Source of the DNA: Granulibacter bethesdensis CGDNIH1
Lineage (GTDB): Bacteria; Pseudomonadota; Alphaproteobacteria; Acetobacterales; Acetobacteraceae
Direction: 5' to 3'
Length of the DNA: 64,000 nt
Assembly (NCBI RefSeq): GCF_000014285.2
Contig: NC_008343.2
Span: forward strand, 744,001-808,000
The position numbers and the translations under genes are program-made. This document shows, piece by piece, positions 1-9,474 of this stretch; within the stretch, counting starts at the first letter, position 1, and each line of letters opens with the position of its first letter. The notes under the pieces were generated by a model. It searched no databases. It saw nothing but the letters and a program-made list of their open reading frames with translations, and was not told where the DNA came from.

Positions 1-2952
1 CGTCTGGACATGTATTGCCGGCATGGTGGTCCGGAGAATCTCGGCTCGGCCCTGCGCGTGATGGCGTCGCTGGCGGGCAAGGGAGTTGATGAGGCATGGC
101 CGGTCCGGCAGGTACCGTCCTTCGGCATCTGGCGGGAGGACCGGGATCATGTGGCCGATGGGCTGAGGGCGGTTCTGGTGTTCTACCGCTCCTACTGGCT
201 GGCGGGAGACATGGCGCCGGTCGAAGCCATGATGGAAGCCCTGCATGCACGAGGCTTCAGCGTCAGCGCGGTGTTTATCGACAGCCTGAAAAATCCCGCT
301 TGCGCCCGTTCCGTAGCGGAGCATCTGCGGCTGTGGCGTCCTCATGTCGTGTTGAATGCAACCGGTTTCTCAGCCCGGATCGGGGAGGACGGGACATCGC
401 CACTCGACGCAGCCGATGTGCCGGTGATTCAGCTGGTTCTGTCCGCGTCCACCTGTCCGGCCTGGCAGGAATCGACGCGGGGGTTGAGCCAGTCCGATCT
501 GGCGATGCAGGTCGTGCTGCCGGAATATGATGGCCGATTGCTGGGCGGCGTGGTGTCATTCAAGCAGGATACCGGCCTGACCGTGCCAGAGGATGGCGCG
601 GCTCTGGCGGCGCATATGCCTTACGAGGCCGGTATCGCTATGGCGGCGGACCGGGCACTGGGCTGGGCGCGTCTGGCGCGGACGGGGCGGCAGGATCGAC
701 GCATCGCGGTGGTTCTGTCTGATTATCCGGGGGCGGAGGGGCAGTCGGCGCATGCGGTCGGTCTCGACAGCATTGCCAGCTTGCGGGCTATGCTCGATGA
801 CCTGAAGCAGGCCGGATATCGGACGGGAGAAACACTGCCCGACAAGGTCATGCTGGCAGAGAGGCTCTGTCTGGCACTGCCTGACCCGATCATGAGCCTG
901 TCAGAGTATCAATCTCTGTTCATGACGCTGCCTGAGGTGACCCGCCTTCGTATGGAACAGGCATGGGGCGCACCGGAGGATGATCCGTCCGTCATAAACG
1001 GGCATTTCCATCTTCGGGTCATGCAGTGCGGCCATATCCTGATGGCGGTGCAGCCGGATCGTGGGGAGCGGTTGGATCGCAAGGCCGGTTACCACGATCC
1101 GGATTTACCGCCGCGCCATGCTTATGCGGCCTTCTATCTGTGGCTGCGCGGCCGGATGGATGTGCATGCGATGATCCATCTGGGCGCGCATGGCACGCTG
1201 GAATGGCTGCCGGGCAAGGCCGTGGCGCTGTCGGAGGCGTGCTATCCCGTGGCGCTGCTGCGTGGGCTGCCGGTGGTCTACCCGTTCATTGTCAATAATC
1301 CCGGGGAGGCAGCGGCGGCAAAACGGCGGCTGGGCGCGGCGCTGATCGGCCATCTGACACCACCTTTGGGCCGGGCCGGACTGCATGGAGACGCACGCAT
1401 GCTTGAGCGATTGCTCGATGAATATGCGGCAGCTGATGGTATGGATCGCGCCCGTACGGCTTTGCTGAAGCGGGAGATTCTGGATCGGGCCGCTGCGGCA
1501 GGGCTGCTGGCCGAAAGCGGTGTCAGTGCCGGGGAGGATGAAGAGACCGCATTGGCGCGCCTTGATGCTTTTTTGTGTGATGTGAAGGACATGCAGATTC
1601 GCGACGGGCTGCATGTGTTCGGGCGGCCACCGGATGAGGCGCGTCGTGCTGCGCTGTTCACCTCTATTGCCGATGCGGCAGGCGGGCAGGATAAGGACGG
1701 TCTTGCCGTGCGGCTGGATGCCTGCGCCGGAGCGGAGCGGCATGCTCTGCTGGCCGCCCTGGACGGGCGCTTCATCCCTCCCGGTCCGGCCGGAGCACCG
1801 AGCCGGGGACGCGCCGATGTGCTGCCCACAGGGCGCAATCTGACGGCGATTGATCCGCGGGCCGTTCCCACGCGCTCCGCCTGGGTGCTGGCGGAGCGGA
1901 ATGCGGCTGCTCTGCTGGAACGCCATATGCGGGATCATGGGCTGTCTCCACGTACTCTGGTGCTGGATCTCTGGGGCAGCGCCACGATGCGCACGGGCGG
2001 GGAAGATCTGGCGCTTGGACTGGTGCTGATGGGGGTGCGCCCGGTCTGGCATGAAGGCTCGGCACGGGTCTCGGGGGTCGAGACCGTGCCGCTGGCCGTG
2101 CTGGACCGTCCACGTGTGGATGTGACGCTGCGTGTCTCCGGTTTGTTCCGGGATGTTTTCGCCGATCAGATGACGTTGTTCGATATGGCGGTTGGTCTGG
2201 TGGCGGCGCTGGAGGAGCCGGAGGGCTGGAATCCTCTGGCGGAAAGCGGGGAGGTGCGTCCGGTCCGTATTTATGGGGCCCCTCCGGGCAGCTATGGCGC
2301 AGGGGCGACGGCTCTGACCGACCGGAGCGCATGGCAGAGCCGGGATGAACTCGGCGCGGCCTATCTCGATGCCTCTTCCTATTCCTATGGCCAGCATGCG
2401 GCGGGGCTGGATCGGGATGGTCTCGCCACCCGTGTGGCGGGGGCCGATATCTTCCTGCACCAGCAGGACAATGCCGAAACCGATTTGCTGGATACCACCG
2501 AAGTTGCGGCGCATGAGGGCGGCTTCGCGGCGGCTTCTGCCATGCTGGGGGCTTCTCCGACTTTATATCATGCTGATCTGTCTACCGCCGGAACTCCGCG
2601 CATGCGGTTGTTGAGTGAGGAACTGGCGCGCGTGGTCCGGGGCCGTGCCGCCAATCCGGTATGGCTGCGCGGCATGATGCGGCACGGTTTTCGCGGCGCC
2701 GCGGAAATTGCGAGGGGTGTGGAAGGGCTGTTCGCCTTTGCCGCCATGCTGCCGCAGCGGCTGGATGCACAGTTCGAGGCACTGCATGCCGCCATTATCG
2801 AGGACAATCAGGTCAATGCCTTCATGGCTCAGGCCAATGAATCGGCCCATGCGGCCATGAAAGCACGCTTTGCGGAAGCCATCCGGCGTGATCTGTGGCG
2901 TCCGCGCCGCAACAGTCTGGCTGCTGACAGCACGGAGGCTCTGGAGACGTGA
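1..2952 (+). CDS. cobN: Cobaltochelatase large subunit CobN (5' end outside window)
   Basis: CobN is the large subunit of the ATP-dependent aerobic cobaltochelatase, which inserts cobalt into hydrogenobyrinate a,c-diamide with CobS and CobT subunits (the chelatase CobT, unrelated to the phosphoribosyltransferase cobT here). The frame is open from base 1, so the start lies upstream. About 983 codons are visible against roughly 1,200-1,300 in the family, so some 250-300 N-terminal residues are missing. The CobN/Mg-chelatase H-type core is clear, with HLGAHGTLEWLPGK near 1177-1218 and a C-terminal EGGF block near 2510. The stop overlaps the cobG start, indicating translational coupling. The chelatase CobS/CobT subunits are not in the window. 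Confidence 0.95.
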   Translation, partial: RLDMYCRHGGPENLGSALRVMASLAGKGVDEAWPVRQVPSFGIWREDRDHVADGLRAVLVFYRSYWLAGDMAPVEAMMEALHARGFSVSAVFIDSLKNPACARSVAEHLRLWRPHVVLNATGFSARIGEDGTSPLDAADVPVIQLVLSASTCPAWQESTRGLSQSDLAMQVVLPEYDGRLLGGVVSFKQDTGLTVPEDGAALAAHMPYEAGIAMAADRALGWARLARTGRQDRRIAVVLSDYPGAEGQSAHAVGLDSIASLRAMLDDLKQAGYRTGETLPDKVMLAERLCLALPDPIMSLSEYQSLFMTLPEVTRLRMEQAWGAPEDDPSVINGHFHLRVMQCGHILMAVQPDRGERLDRKAGYHDPDLPPRHAYAAFYLWLRGRMDVHAMIHLGAHGTLEWLPGKAVALSEACYPVALLRGLPVVYPFIVNNPGEAAAAKRRLGAALIGHLTPPLGRAGLHGDARMLERLLDEYAAADGMDRARTALLKREILDRAAAAGLLAESGVSAGEDEETALARLDAFLCDVKDMQIRDGLHVFGRPPDEARRAALFTSIADAAGGQDKDGLAVRLDACAGAERHALLAALDGRFIPPGPAGAPSRGRADVLPTGRNLTAIDPRAVPTRSAWVLAERNAAALLERHMRDHGLSPRTLVLDLWGSATMRTGGEDLALGLVLMGVRPVWHEGSARVSGVETVPLAVLDRPRVDVTLRVSGLFRDVFADQMTLFDMAVGLVAALEEPEGWNPLAESGEVRPVRIYGAPPGSYGAGATALTDRSAWQSRDELGAAYLDASSYSYGQHAAGLDRDGLATRVAGADIFLHQQDNAETDLLDTTEVAAHEGGFAAASAMLGASPTLYHADLSTAGTPRMRLLSEELARVVRGRAANPVWLRGMMRHGFRGAAEIARGVEGLFAFAAMLPQRLDAQFEALHAAIIEDNQVNAFMAQANESAHAAMKARFAEAIRRDLWRPRRNSLAADSTEALET

Positions 2953-4130
2953 TGCGGCGCGGCTGGTGCCCCTCCCTTTATCGACCGATGGAATCGGGAG
3001 ATGGCCTGTTGCTCCGGGTCCGGGTGCCCTATGCGCGTCTGGATGTAGCCGCGGCGCGTGCTCTGGCGCAGGCTGCCCGGCTTTGGGGGAGTGGCATCAT
3101 CCAGTTGACCTCGCGGGGGAATGTGCAACTGCGTGGCTTCAAGCCGGAGACGGTAAAACCTTTTGCCGATGCCATGGTGGAGGCTGGTCTGGCCTCTGCC
3201 GATCCGCTGAGGGAGGCTGCGCGGATCGTCACGGTGCCCCCGCTTTGTGGGGAGGCGTTGCGGCATCTGGCGGATGCGATAGAGGCCGCTTTGCTACCGT
3301 TGGCTCCCCGTTTGCCCCCCAAATACGGGCTTTGTCTGGATGAGGTGCAGGCTGCCTATCCGATTGCCGCCATGCCGGCCGATATACGTCTGACATGGCG
3401 GGATGATGCCGTCATGGTGGCGCTGGATGGTGGCCGCATGGCCGCGCTGGTGTCGGTCGATGCTGTGCCGGAGCGAATCGCCGCCCTGACCTCATGGTTG
3501 ATGACACAGACTCACGGCCGTATGCGCACGGCTCTGGGCGGGCACGATTCGGGGGAAATACTGCGTCGCGCTGGAATGACGGAGCTCACACTCGCTCCGC
3601 TTGCGCCACCCGCTCGGGGGGCGGGGTACGATAAAGAAAACGGCGTGCTGTCACTCCAACCTCTGTTCGGACAGATGGATGCGGAGACGCTGGAACGGAT
3701 CGCCGCCATGGCTGCCGGGGAAGGGGATGGGCTGCTTTACCTTTCCCCGTTCCGCTGCCTGCTGCTGGCTGGAATCACGCGCATGGAAGCTTTGGAACAG
3801 GCCACCGATTCCGGTTTAGGCCTGATTGTCTCGGCCGGGGATCAGCGGCGCACCCTGCTGGCCTGTCCGGGCGCGCCATCCTGTGCCGCCACGCTGGCGC
3901 GCACGCAGGAAGATGCGCTTCGTCTGTTCGGTGCGCTCGGCAGGGCGGATATCCATGTTTCCGGTTGTGCCAAAGGCTGTGCGGGGCGGGGGCCGCGCAG
4001 CATCACGCTGGTTGGAACCATGCAGGGCTATGATCTCATTCGGGATGGCGGCCCTCTGGATAAGCCGGTTGCGCGGGGGCTGAGCTTGCGGCAGGTGTTG
4101 GCCGCGTTACAGACGAAGGCCGAGCCATGA
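2949..4130 (+). CDS. cobG: Precorrin-3B synthase CobG
   Basis: This 393-residue protein is of the sulfite/nitrite reductase fold. CobG uses O2, an Fe4S4 cluster and a mononuclear iron to make precorrin-3B, the step that prepares ring contraction in the aerobic pathway. The C-terminal half holds the cluster motif: ACPGAPSC (Cys-x5-Cys, near 3862-3885) followed by SGCAKGC (Cys-x3-Cys, near 3961-3981). The N-terminal half has the ferredoxin-like repeat with QLTSRGNVQLRG. A GTG at 2949 is followed directly by ATG at 2952, and either could be the start; both overlap the cobN stop. Presence of CobG marks this as the oxygen-dependent route. Confidence 0.93.
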   Translation: MMRRGWCPSLYRPMESGDGLLLRVRVPYARLDVAAARALAQAARLWGSGIIQLTSRGNVQLRGFKPETVKPFADAMVEAGLASADPLREAARIVTVPPLCGEALRHLADAIEAALLPLAPRLPPKYGLCLDEVQAAYPIAAMPADIRLTWRDDAVMVALDGGRMAALVSVDAVPERIAALTSWLMTQTHGRMRTALGGHDSGEILRRAGMTELTLAPLAPPARGAGYDKENGVLSLQPLFGQMDAETLERIAAMAAGEGDGLLYLSPFRCLLLAGITRMEALEQATDSGLGLIVSAGDQRRTLLACPGAPSCAATLARTQEDALRLFGALGRADIHVSGCAKGCAGRGPRSITLVGTMQGYDLIRDGGPLDKPVARGLSLRQVLAALQTKAEP

Positions 4131-4774
4131 CGTCCCGCTATCATTATGAGAAAGAGGGCGCTGCAATCTATGCGCAGTCTTTCGCCACCATTCGTGCCGA
4201 GGCCGATCTGTCCGGCTTTACGCAGGATCAGGCGCAGATCGTGGTGAGGATGATTCATGCCAGCGGCATGGTCGATGTCGCGAAGGATGTCGTGTTTGGC
4301 GGTGATCTTGTCCCTGTGGCGCGTCAGGCCTTGCGGGGGGGAGCGCCTATCCTGTGCGATGCCAAGATGGTGGCACAGGGTGTGACCCGCTCGCGCCTGC
4401 CAGCGGAGAATGAGGTGCTTTGCCTGCTGGATGCGCCGGGTATTCCTGAACTGGCGCGGCGGATCGGCAATACACGTTCCGCCGCGGCGCTGGATTTATG
4501 GGTTGAGAAGATGGGTGGGTCGGTCGTCGCCATCGGGAATGCGCCGACCGCTTTGTTCCGGCTGCTGGAATTGCTGGATGCAGGGGCGCCGAAGCCTGCA
4601 GCGATCATCGGTATTCCGGTGGGTTTTGTGGGGGCCGTGGAATCCAAGCAGGCATTGGCAGCGTATCGTTTCTCCTCTGGAGAGAAGATTCCTTTTGTGA
4701 CGGTCCATGGGCGGCGCGGGGGCAGCGCCATGACGGCAGCCGCGCTCAATGCGCTGGCGAGCGAAATCGAATGA
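4127..4774 (+). CDS. cobH: Precorrin-8X methylmutase CobH
   Basis: CobH moves the C11 methyl group to C12, turning precorrin-8X into hydrogenobyrinate. The 215-residue length is normal for the family. The family signature around the catalytic His (MIHASGMVDVAKD), the segment ILCDAKMVAQGVTRSRLP and the glycine-rich IIGIPVGFVGAVESK are all visible. The ATG overlaps the cobG stop by four bases and its own stop overlaps the next ATG, so cobG, cobH and cobI are almost certainly one transcript. Confidence 0.95.
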   Translation: MTSRYHYEKEGAAIYAQSFATIRAEADLSGFTQDQAQIVVRMIHASGMVDVAKDVVFGGDLVPVARQALRGGAPILCDAKMVAQGVTRSRLPAENEVLCLLDAPGIPELARRIGNTRSAAALDLWVEKMGGSVVAIGNAPTALFRLLELLDAGAPKPAAIIGIPVGFVGAVESKQALAAYRFSSGEKIPFVTVHGRRGGSAMTAAALNALASEIE

Positions 4775-5535
4775 TTCGGCTCCATGATACGGCCAGTGTG
4801 GTAACCGGGCATGTGGGTACACTCTACACCGTTGGCATGGGGCCGGGCGACCCGGAACTGATTACGCTCAAAGCGGCCCGGTTGCTGGGATGCGTGGATG
4901 CGATTGCCTTTTTCGCGAAACGCGGACGCAACGGCCATGCACGCAGCATTGCCGGGCCGCATCTGCATCCTGCTATTGAGGAAATACGGCTCGACTACCC
5001 CTACACGACCGAGATCGCACTGCGTGATCCACGTTATGCGGAAGGCATCACGCAATTCTATGATGAGTCTGCTAGGCGTGTTGCCAATGTTCTCGATTCC
5101 GGGCGGGATGTTGCGCTGCTCTGCGAGGGCGATCCGTTTTTCTATGGTTCTTCCATGTATCTGTTCGACCGGTTGGGTGGCGTGTATCCCACACGGGTGA
5201 TTCCCGGCGTGACGGGAATGAGCGGCTGCTGGACGCAGGCAGGCGTGCCGATGCTGCATGGGGATGACGTGCTCTCTGTGCTGCCCGGCACGCTGGATAT
5301 GGAAACGCTCACGGCACGGCTGCGCAGTTGCGATGCAGCAGTGATCATGAAAGTAGGCCGTAACCTGCCGAAAATCCGGATGGCGCTAGAACGGGCGGGC
5401 TTGTCTGGACGTGCCCTCTATGTCGAGCGCGGCACGATGGAAGGGGAGCGGATTTGTGCGCTCCACGCCCTGACGCAGGAAGAGGCTCCGTATTTTTCCA
5501 TCGTTCTGGTGCCGGGACGGCAGGGACCGCGTTAG
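4771..5535 (+). CDS. cobI: Precorrin-2 C20-methyltransferase CobI
   Basis: This SAM-dependent tetrapyrrole methylase adds the C20 methyl of precorrin-2. It has the family N-terminal motif TVGMGPGDPELITLKA, the middle LCEGDPFFYGS loop and PGVTGMSGC in its 254 residues. The chosen ATG overlaps the cobH stop (ATGA) and gives about 15 residues before the conserved start of the fold, so a start some codons later is possible. It belongs to the cobN-G-H-I-J run. Confidence 0.95.
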   Translation: MIRLHDTASVVTGHVGTLYTVGMGPGDPELITLKAARLLGCVDAIAFFAKRGRNGHARSIAGPHLHPAIEEIRLDYPYTTEIALRDPRYAEGITQFYDESARRVANVLDSGRDVALLCEGDPFFYGSSMYLFDRLGGVYPTRVIPGVTGMSGCWTQAGVPMLHGDDVLSVLPGTLDMETLTARLRSCDAAVIMKVGRNLPKIRMALERAGLSGRALYVERGTMEGERICALHALTQEEAPYFSIVLVPGRQGPR

Positions 5536-5545
5536 GAAAACGTCA

Positions 5546-6304
5546 ATGGCGGGCTGGATCAGGATTATCGGGCTGGGGCCAGGCAGTGACGGACTGTTGA
5601 CGCCCGATGCCCTGCGATGGCTGGAACTGGCGACAGATGTCGTTGGCTATCATCCTTATGTGTCGCGTGTGCCGGCAAGGCCGGGCCTGAGCCTTCATCC
5701 CAGCGATAACCGTGAAGAACTGGTCCGTGCTCGTCATGCGCTGAGCATGGCACAGGCGGGAAGATATGTGGCGGTGGTCTCCGGCGGTGATGCGGGCGTA
5801 TTCGGTATGGCCAGCGCGGTGTTCGAGGCGGTGGAAAGTGGCGATCCGGCCTGGGCCGGCCTGGATATCGAAGTTGTCCCCGGTATTTCCGCCTGTCTCG
5901 CCGCGGCGGCACGGGCCGGTGCTCCGCTCGGGCATGATTTTTGCGTCCTGTCTTTGTCGGATAATCTGAAGCCGTGGGATCTGCTGCTGCACCGCCTGCG
6001 TGCGGCGGCAGAGGCAGGGTTTGCCATGGCTCTCTACAACCCGGTATCCGCCGCGCGTCCATGGCAACTGGATGAAGCGTTCGATGTGCTGCGGGCGTTA
6101 TTACCGGGCGAGGTTCCGGTGATTTTTGCCCGTGCCGTCACGCGTCCCGATGAAAAACTGCTTGTGTGCCCCTTGCGGGAAGCGAAAGCGGCGTTGGCCG
6201 ATATGCGTACGCTGGTGCTGATCTGCACGGAGGCAACGCGCCTGATTGCGAAATCTTCTGATGAGTGCTGGGTTTATGCCCCACGTTCGGTCACGCGTTC
6301 ATGA
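5546..6304 (+). CDS. cobJ: Precorrin-3B C17-methyltransferase CobJ
   Basis: CobJ methylates C17 and contracts the ring, removing C20 from the macrocycle. This 252-residue protein has IIGLGPGSDGLLTPDA at its N-terminus, VVSGGDAGVFGMA and VVPGISACLAAAARAGAPLGHDF, all typical of CobJ/CbiH. It starts ten bases after cobI with AGGAAAA as ribosome binding site. Its last 31 bases overlap the 3' end of cobK on the opposite strand. Confidence 0.95.
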   Translation: MAGWIRIIGLGPGSDGLLTPDALRWLELATDVVGYHPYVSRVPARPGLSLHPSDNREELVRARHALSMAQAGRYVAVVSGGDAGVFGMASAVFEAVESGDPAWAGLDIEVVPGISACLAAAARAGAPLGHDFCVLSLSDNLKPWDLLLHRLRAAAEAGFAMALYNPVSAARPWQLDEAFDVLRALLPGEVPVIFARAVTRPDEKLLVCPLREAKAALADMRTLVLICTEATRLIAKSSDECWVYAPRSVTRS

Positions 6305-7062
6305 TGCAGCATCTCCAGCCAGCGCATGGCTTCCTGCGCGGTGGTGACGATATTGGAAGGGAGTGCAATCACCGGCCTGCGCACCATCCAGACGGGCAGA
6401 CCGAGCGCGCGACATGCGGCGAGTTTTGCTTCTGTTGCGCTGCCACCGGCGTTTTTGGTCACGATGCCGTCAATCCGATGAGAGCGCAGCAGGGCAATTT
6501 CATCATCCGTTGCAAACGGGCCGCGCGCCGTCAGAACCGTGGCCTGTGGCGGCAGGTGATGCGGCTCCGGCGCATCGACGCTGCGAATGACGTAGTGATG
6601 CCAAGGGCAGGCACGAAACGGAGCCAGTTCCTGCCGACCAATGGTCAGAAAAATCCGGCGTGGTCTCATGCCGAGCGCAGCGGCGGCTTCTTCAAGGGAG
6701 TCCACCATTTGCCAGCGATCGCCCGCAACCGGCTGCCATGCCGGTCTGACGATGCCGAGAAACGGCAAAGGCCACATCGCGATTGCCTGAGCCGCATTGG
6801 TGGAGATGCGGGCGGCGAAAGGATGGGTCGCGTCGATCAGCGCATGCATTCCTTCCTGTTCCAGCATCGCGGCCAGTCCGCTGGCACCCCCGAATCCTCC
6901 GGTGCGGCAGGGGATCGGTGGCAGAACAGGGGAGCGTGTGCGTCCGGCGAAGGAAAGCAGGGGAGCGAACCGCTCATCGCCTGCCAGCAAGCGTGCGAGG
7001 GCGGAGGCTTCGCTGGTGCCACCCAGTATCAGGCAGCGTGTCGGATCGGATGGTGTATGCAT
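6274..7062 (-). CDS. cobK: Precorrin-6A reductase CobK
   Basis: CobK is the NADPH-dependent reductase converting precorrin-6A to precorrin-6B. From the ATG at 7062 the protein has 262 residues, the usual size, and opens with CLILGGTSEASALARLLA, the nucleotide-binding start of the family. TIGRQELAPF and ITKNAGG further on are also family motifs. The frame stays open for a further 180 codons upstream, but that part is antisense to cobL and looks non-coding. It is the only reverse gene between cobJ and cobL; its 3' end overlaps cobJ and its 5' end abuts cobL. Confidence 0.9.
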   Translation of the reverse strand: MHTPSDPTRCLILGGTSEASALARLLAGDERFAPLLSFAGRTRSPVLPPIPCRTGGFGGASGLAAMLEQEGMHALIDATHPFAARISTNAAQAIAMWPLPFLGIVRPAWQPVAGDRWQMVDSLEEAAAALGMRPRRIFLTIGRQELAPFRACPWHHYVIRSVDAPEPHHLPPQATVLTARGPFATDDEIALLRSHRIDGIVTKNAGGSATEAKLAACRALGLPVWMVRRPVIALPSNIVTTAQEAMRWLEMLHHERVTERGA

Positions 7063-7076
7063 CAAGAGAATTCGCC

Positions 7077-8309
7077 GTGAGTGCGCCCGCAGGCAGGACA
7101 GCATGGCTCGGCATACTGGGCATCGGCGAGAATGGTGTCGAGGGGTTAAGTCAACGGGCCAGGCAATGGCTGGTGGAGGCTGATCATGTCTATGGTGGCA
7201 CCCGTCATCTGACATTGGCGGCTTCGCTGATCGGGGAAGCCGGTATTCCATGGTCCAGCCCGCTATCCTCTTCCCTGCCTGCCTTGATGGAGAAACGGGG
7301 ACGGAAGGTGGCTGTGCTGGCCTCGGGGGATCCGTTTTCCTACGGGATTGGTCCATGGCTAACGGATACTTTGTCGCGGGAGGAATGGTTCTGTATTCCC
7401 GTGCCATCCTGCCTGTCCTTGGCGCGGTCAGCGCTCGGCTGGGCAGAGGTGGAGACGGAAACAGTCTCTTTATGCGGACGTCCTCTGGAGACATTGTATC
7501 CGTTTCTTCAGCCGGACGGGCGGGTTCTGATTTTGTCTGCAGACGCTTCAACACCGGCGCTGGTGGCCGGGGAGATGACACGGCTCGGCTTTGGTTCCAG
7601 CACACTCTGGCTGATGGAGGCGCTGGGGGGGGAGGCGGAGCGTATTCGTCACAGTGAAGCGAAGACCTTCAGCTTTTCTGATATCATGCCGCTGAACATG
7701 CTGGCGGTTGAGGTGGTCGCAGACCAGACGGCACGTATGCTTCCATTGAGTGCCGGATTGCCGGATGCATGCTTTGCGCATGACGGGCAGATTACCAAGC
7801 AGGATGTGCGTGCGGCGACACTGGCGGCATTGTCTCCACATCGGGGAGAATTGCTATGGGATATCGGATGCGGGTCCGGCTCGATCGCGATTGAGTGGTT
7901 GCGGCATCATCCATCCATGCGGGCGATCGGTATCGAGGCTGATACGGTGCGGGCGCAGCGTGGGCGGCAGAATGCCCATCAGCTTGGCGTGCCCCGTCTG
8001 AACATGATCGAAGGGCATGCGCCGGAGGCATTGGATGGTCTGCCTGTGCCGGATGCGGTTTTCATTGGTGGAGGCTGTTCCGGGGTTATGATCAGCCGTT
8101 GTCAGGCAGAACTGCGCCCAGGCGGGCGGCTGGTGGTCAATGCCGTGACGCTGGAGACGGAGGCTTTGCTGGCCGGGATATATCAGACCCATGGCGGCAG
8201 ATTGACGCGGCTTTCGGTTGCGACGGTGAGTGAGGTGGGACGCCTGCATGCGTTCCGCCCCGCCATGACGGTGACGCAATGGGCCTGGCGGAAGCCCCTT
8301 TATGACTGA
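7077..8309 (+). CDS. cobL: Precorrin-6B C5,15-methyltransferase (decarboxylating) CobL
   Basis: CobL is a two-domain enzyme that methylates C5 and C15 and decarboxylates the C12 acetate chain. The N-terminal half is a CbiE-type tetrapyrrole methylase (LGILGIGENGVEGLSQRA, then LASGDPFSYGIG). The C-terminal half is a CbiT-type Rossmann methyltransferase (LLWDIGCGSGSIAIEWLR near 7852-7905). The GTG at 7077 gives 410 residues, normal length, with AAGAGA about eight bases upstream; an ATG at 7050 is the alternative. The longer reading frame from 6783 is ruled out because it runs antisense through cobK. Its stop overlaps cobE by eight bases. Confidence 0.93.
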   Translation: MSAPAGRTAWLGILGIGENGVEGLSQRARQWLVEADHVYGGTRHLTLAASLIGEAGIPWSSPLSSSLPALMEKRGRKVAVLASGDPFSYGIGPWLTDTLSREEWFCIPVPSCLSLARSALGWAEVETETVSLCGRPLETLYPFLQPDGRVLILSADASTPALVAGEMTRLGFGSSTLWLMEALGGEAERIRHSEAKTFSFSDIMPLNMLAVEVVADQTARMLPLSAGLPDACFAHDGQITKQDVRAATLAALSPHRGELLWDIGCGSGSIAIEWLRHHPSMRAIGIEADTVRAQRGRQNAHQLGVPRLNMIEGHAPEALDGLPVPDAVFIGGGCSGVMISRCQAELRPGGRLVVNAVTLETEALLAGIYQTHGGRLTRLSVATVSEVGRLHAFRPAMTVTQWAWRKPLYD

Positions 8310-8697
8310 GGGAAGGCTGATTGTGGCAGGGATCGGCTGCCGCCCCCTCTGTGCAGCAGAGGCGGTGGTCGCGCTGCTGCATCAGGCTGCACAGAGGGCC
8401 CCTTTCAGTATCGTGGCGATCCCGGAATTCCGCACCGGAGCAGAAGGATTGATGAAAGCGCTGACGCGCCTTGCTTATCCGGTACGGGTGATGACCATGG
8501 CGGATTTGCAGACCGTGCAGCATCGCTGCGTAACGCCCTCGGCGGCGGCATTACGGGCAACCGGTCTGACCTCGGTGGCGGAGGCGGCCGCACTGGCGGC
8601 AGCGGGACCACAGGCACAATTGATCCTGCCGCGTATCGCGGCTGAGGGCGTGTCCTGTGCGCTGGCGGCGGCACCGGCAATAGAGGGCCGACAATAG
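8302..8697 (+). CDS. cobE: CobE / CbiG C-terminal-domain protein
   Basis: This 131-residue protein matches the small CobE family, homologous to the C-terminal domain of CbiG. The N-terminus [20 protein letters not shown] corresponds to the CobE opening GxGCR. CobE is needed for cobalamin synthesis in Pseudomonas-type aerobic pathways, with a role proposed around precorrin handling, but the reaction is not firmly settled. It overlaps the cobL stop by eight bases and lies ten bases before cobM, so the three are co-transcribed. Confidence 0.85.
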   Translation: MTEGRLIVAGIGCRPLCAAEAVVALLHQAAQRAPFSIVAIPEFRTGAEGLMKALTRLAYPVRVMTMADLQTVQHRCVTPSAAALRATGLTSVAEAAALAAAGPQAQLILPRIAAEGVSCALAAAPAIEGRQ

Positions 8698-8707
8698 AGG
8701 ATATGAC

Positions 8708-9469
8708 ATGACGGTTCATTTCATCGGTGCGGGACCGGGGGCGGCTGATCTGATGACAGTGCGCGGGCGTGATCTGATCGCTGCCTGCCCGGTCTGTCTC
8801 TATGCCGGATCGATCATTCCTCCCGCTTTGTTGCAACATTGTCCGCCCGGAGCGGAGATTATTGATACGGCAGCGCTCGATCTGGAGGGAATCATGGCGC
8901 ATTGCCGCTCCGCCCATGAGCGTGGGCTGGATGTTGCGCGTCTGCATTCCGGCGATCTGTCGATCTACAGCGCGGTGGCCGAGCAGCGCAGGCGACTGGA
9001 AGGGATGGGTATTCCCACCAGTTTCACCCCGGGCGTTCCTGCCTTTGCCGCTGTATCGGCGGCGATCGGGCGGGAGCTGACTTTGCCGGGGATAGCGCAG
9101 AGCGTGGTGCTGACCCGTGTCTCTGGCCGTGCCTCCGCCATGCCGTCTCGGGAAACGCTGGAAGCCTTTGCTGCGACGGGAGCAACACTGGCGATCCATC
9201 TGGCCGTACATGCTTTGCGGGATGTCGTCGCGCGGTTACTGCCGTTTTACGGTGCGGACTGTCCGGTCTGCGTGGCGGCGCGGGCAAGCTGGCCGGAGGA
9301 AGCCCTTTATCGCGGCACGCTCGCCGACATCGTGGCGCTGGTGGAGGCGGGGGCGGAGGAACGTACCGCCCTGATTCTGGTCGGGCCGGCAGTGGGAGAA
9401 GGCGATTTTCAGAACAGCGCGCTGTATGACACCGATTATCGCCGGCGTTTCCGGGGCGGACAGCCGTAA
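8708..9469 (+). CDS. cobM: Precorrin-4 C11-methyltransferase CobM
   Basis: CobM adds the C11 methyl group to precorrin-4. The 253-residue protein begins [19 protein letters not shown] and has the family motif [11 protein letters not shown] and the loop [20 protein letters not shown] tetrapyrrole methylase C-terminal segment ends at [15 protein letters not shown]. It is last in the cobL-cobE-cobM unit. The stop is five bases from the convergent cbiD stop. Confidence 0.95.
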   Translation: MTVHFIGAGPGAADLMTVRGRDLIAACPVCLYAGSIIPPALLQHCPPGAEIIDTAALDLEGIMAHCRSAHERGLDVARLHSGDLSIYSAVAEQRRRLEGMGIPTSFTPGVPAFAAVSAAIGRELTLPGIAQSVVLTRVSGRASAMPSRETLEAFAATGATLAIHLAVHALRDVVARLLPFYGADCPVCVAARASWPEEALYRGTLADIVALVEAGAEERTALILVGPAVGEGDFQNSALYDTDYRRRFRGGQP

Positions 9470-9474
9470 CAGGC

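Noticed and set aside
1105-2514. A 469-codon open frame on the minus strand inside cobN
   Set aside because: Shadow of cobN; no family resemblance.
7063-7605. N-terminal extension of cobK (180 codons)
   Set aside because: It overlaps the cobL N-terminus; the CobK fold starts at the ATG at 7062 and the extension is Pro/Arg-rich shadow sequence.
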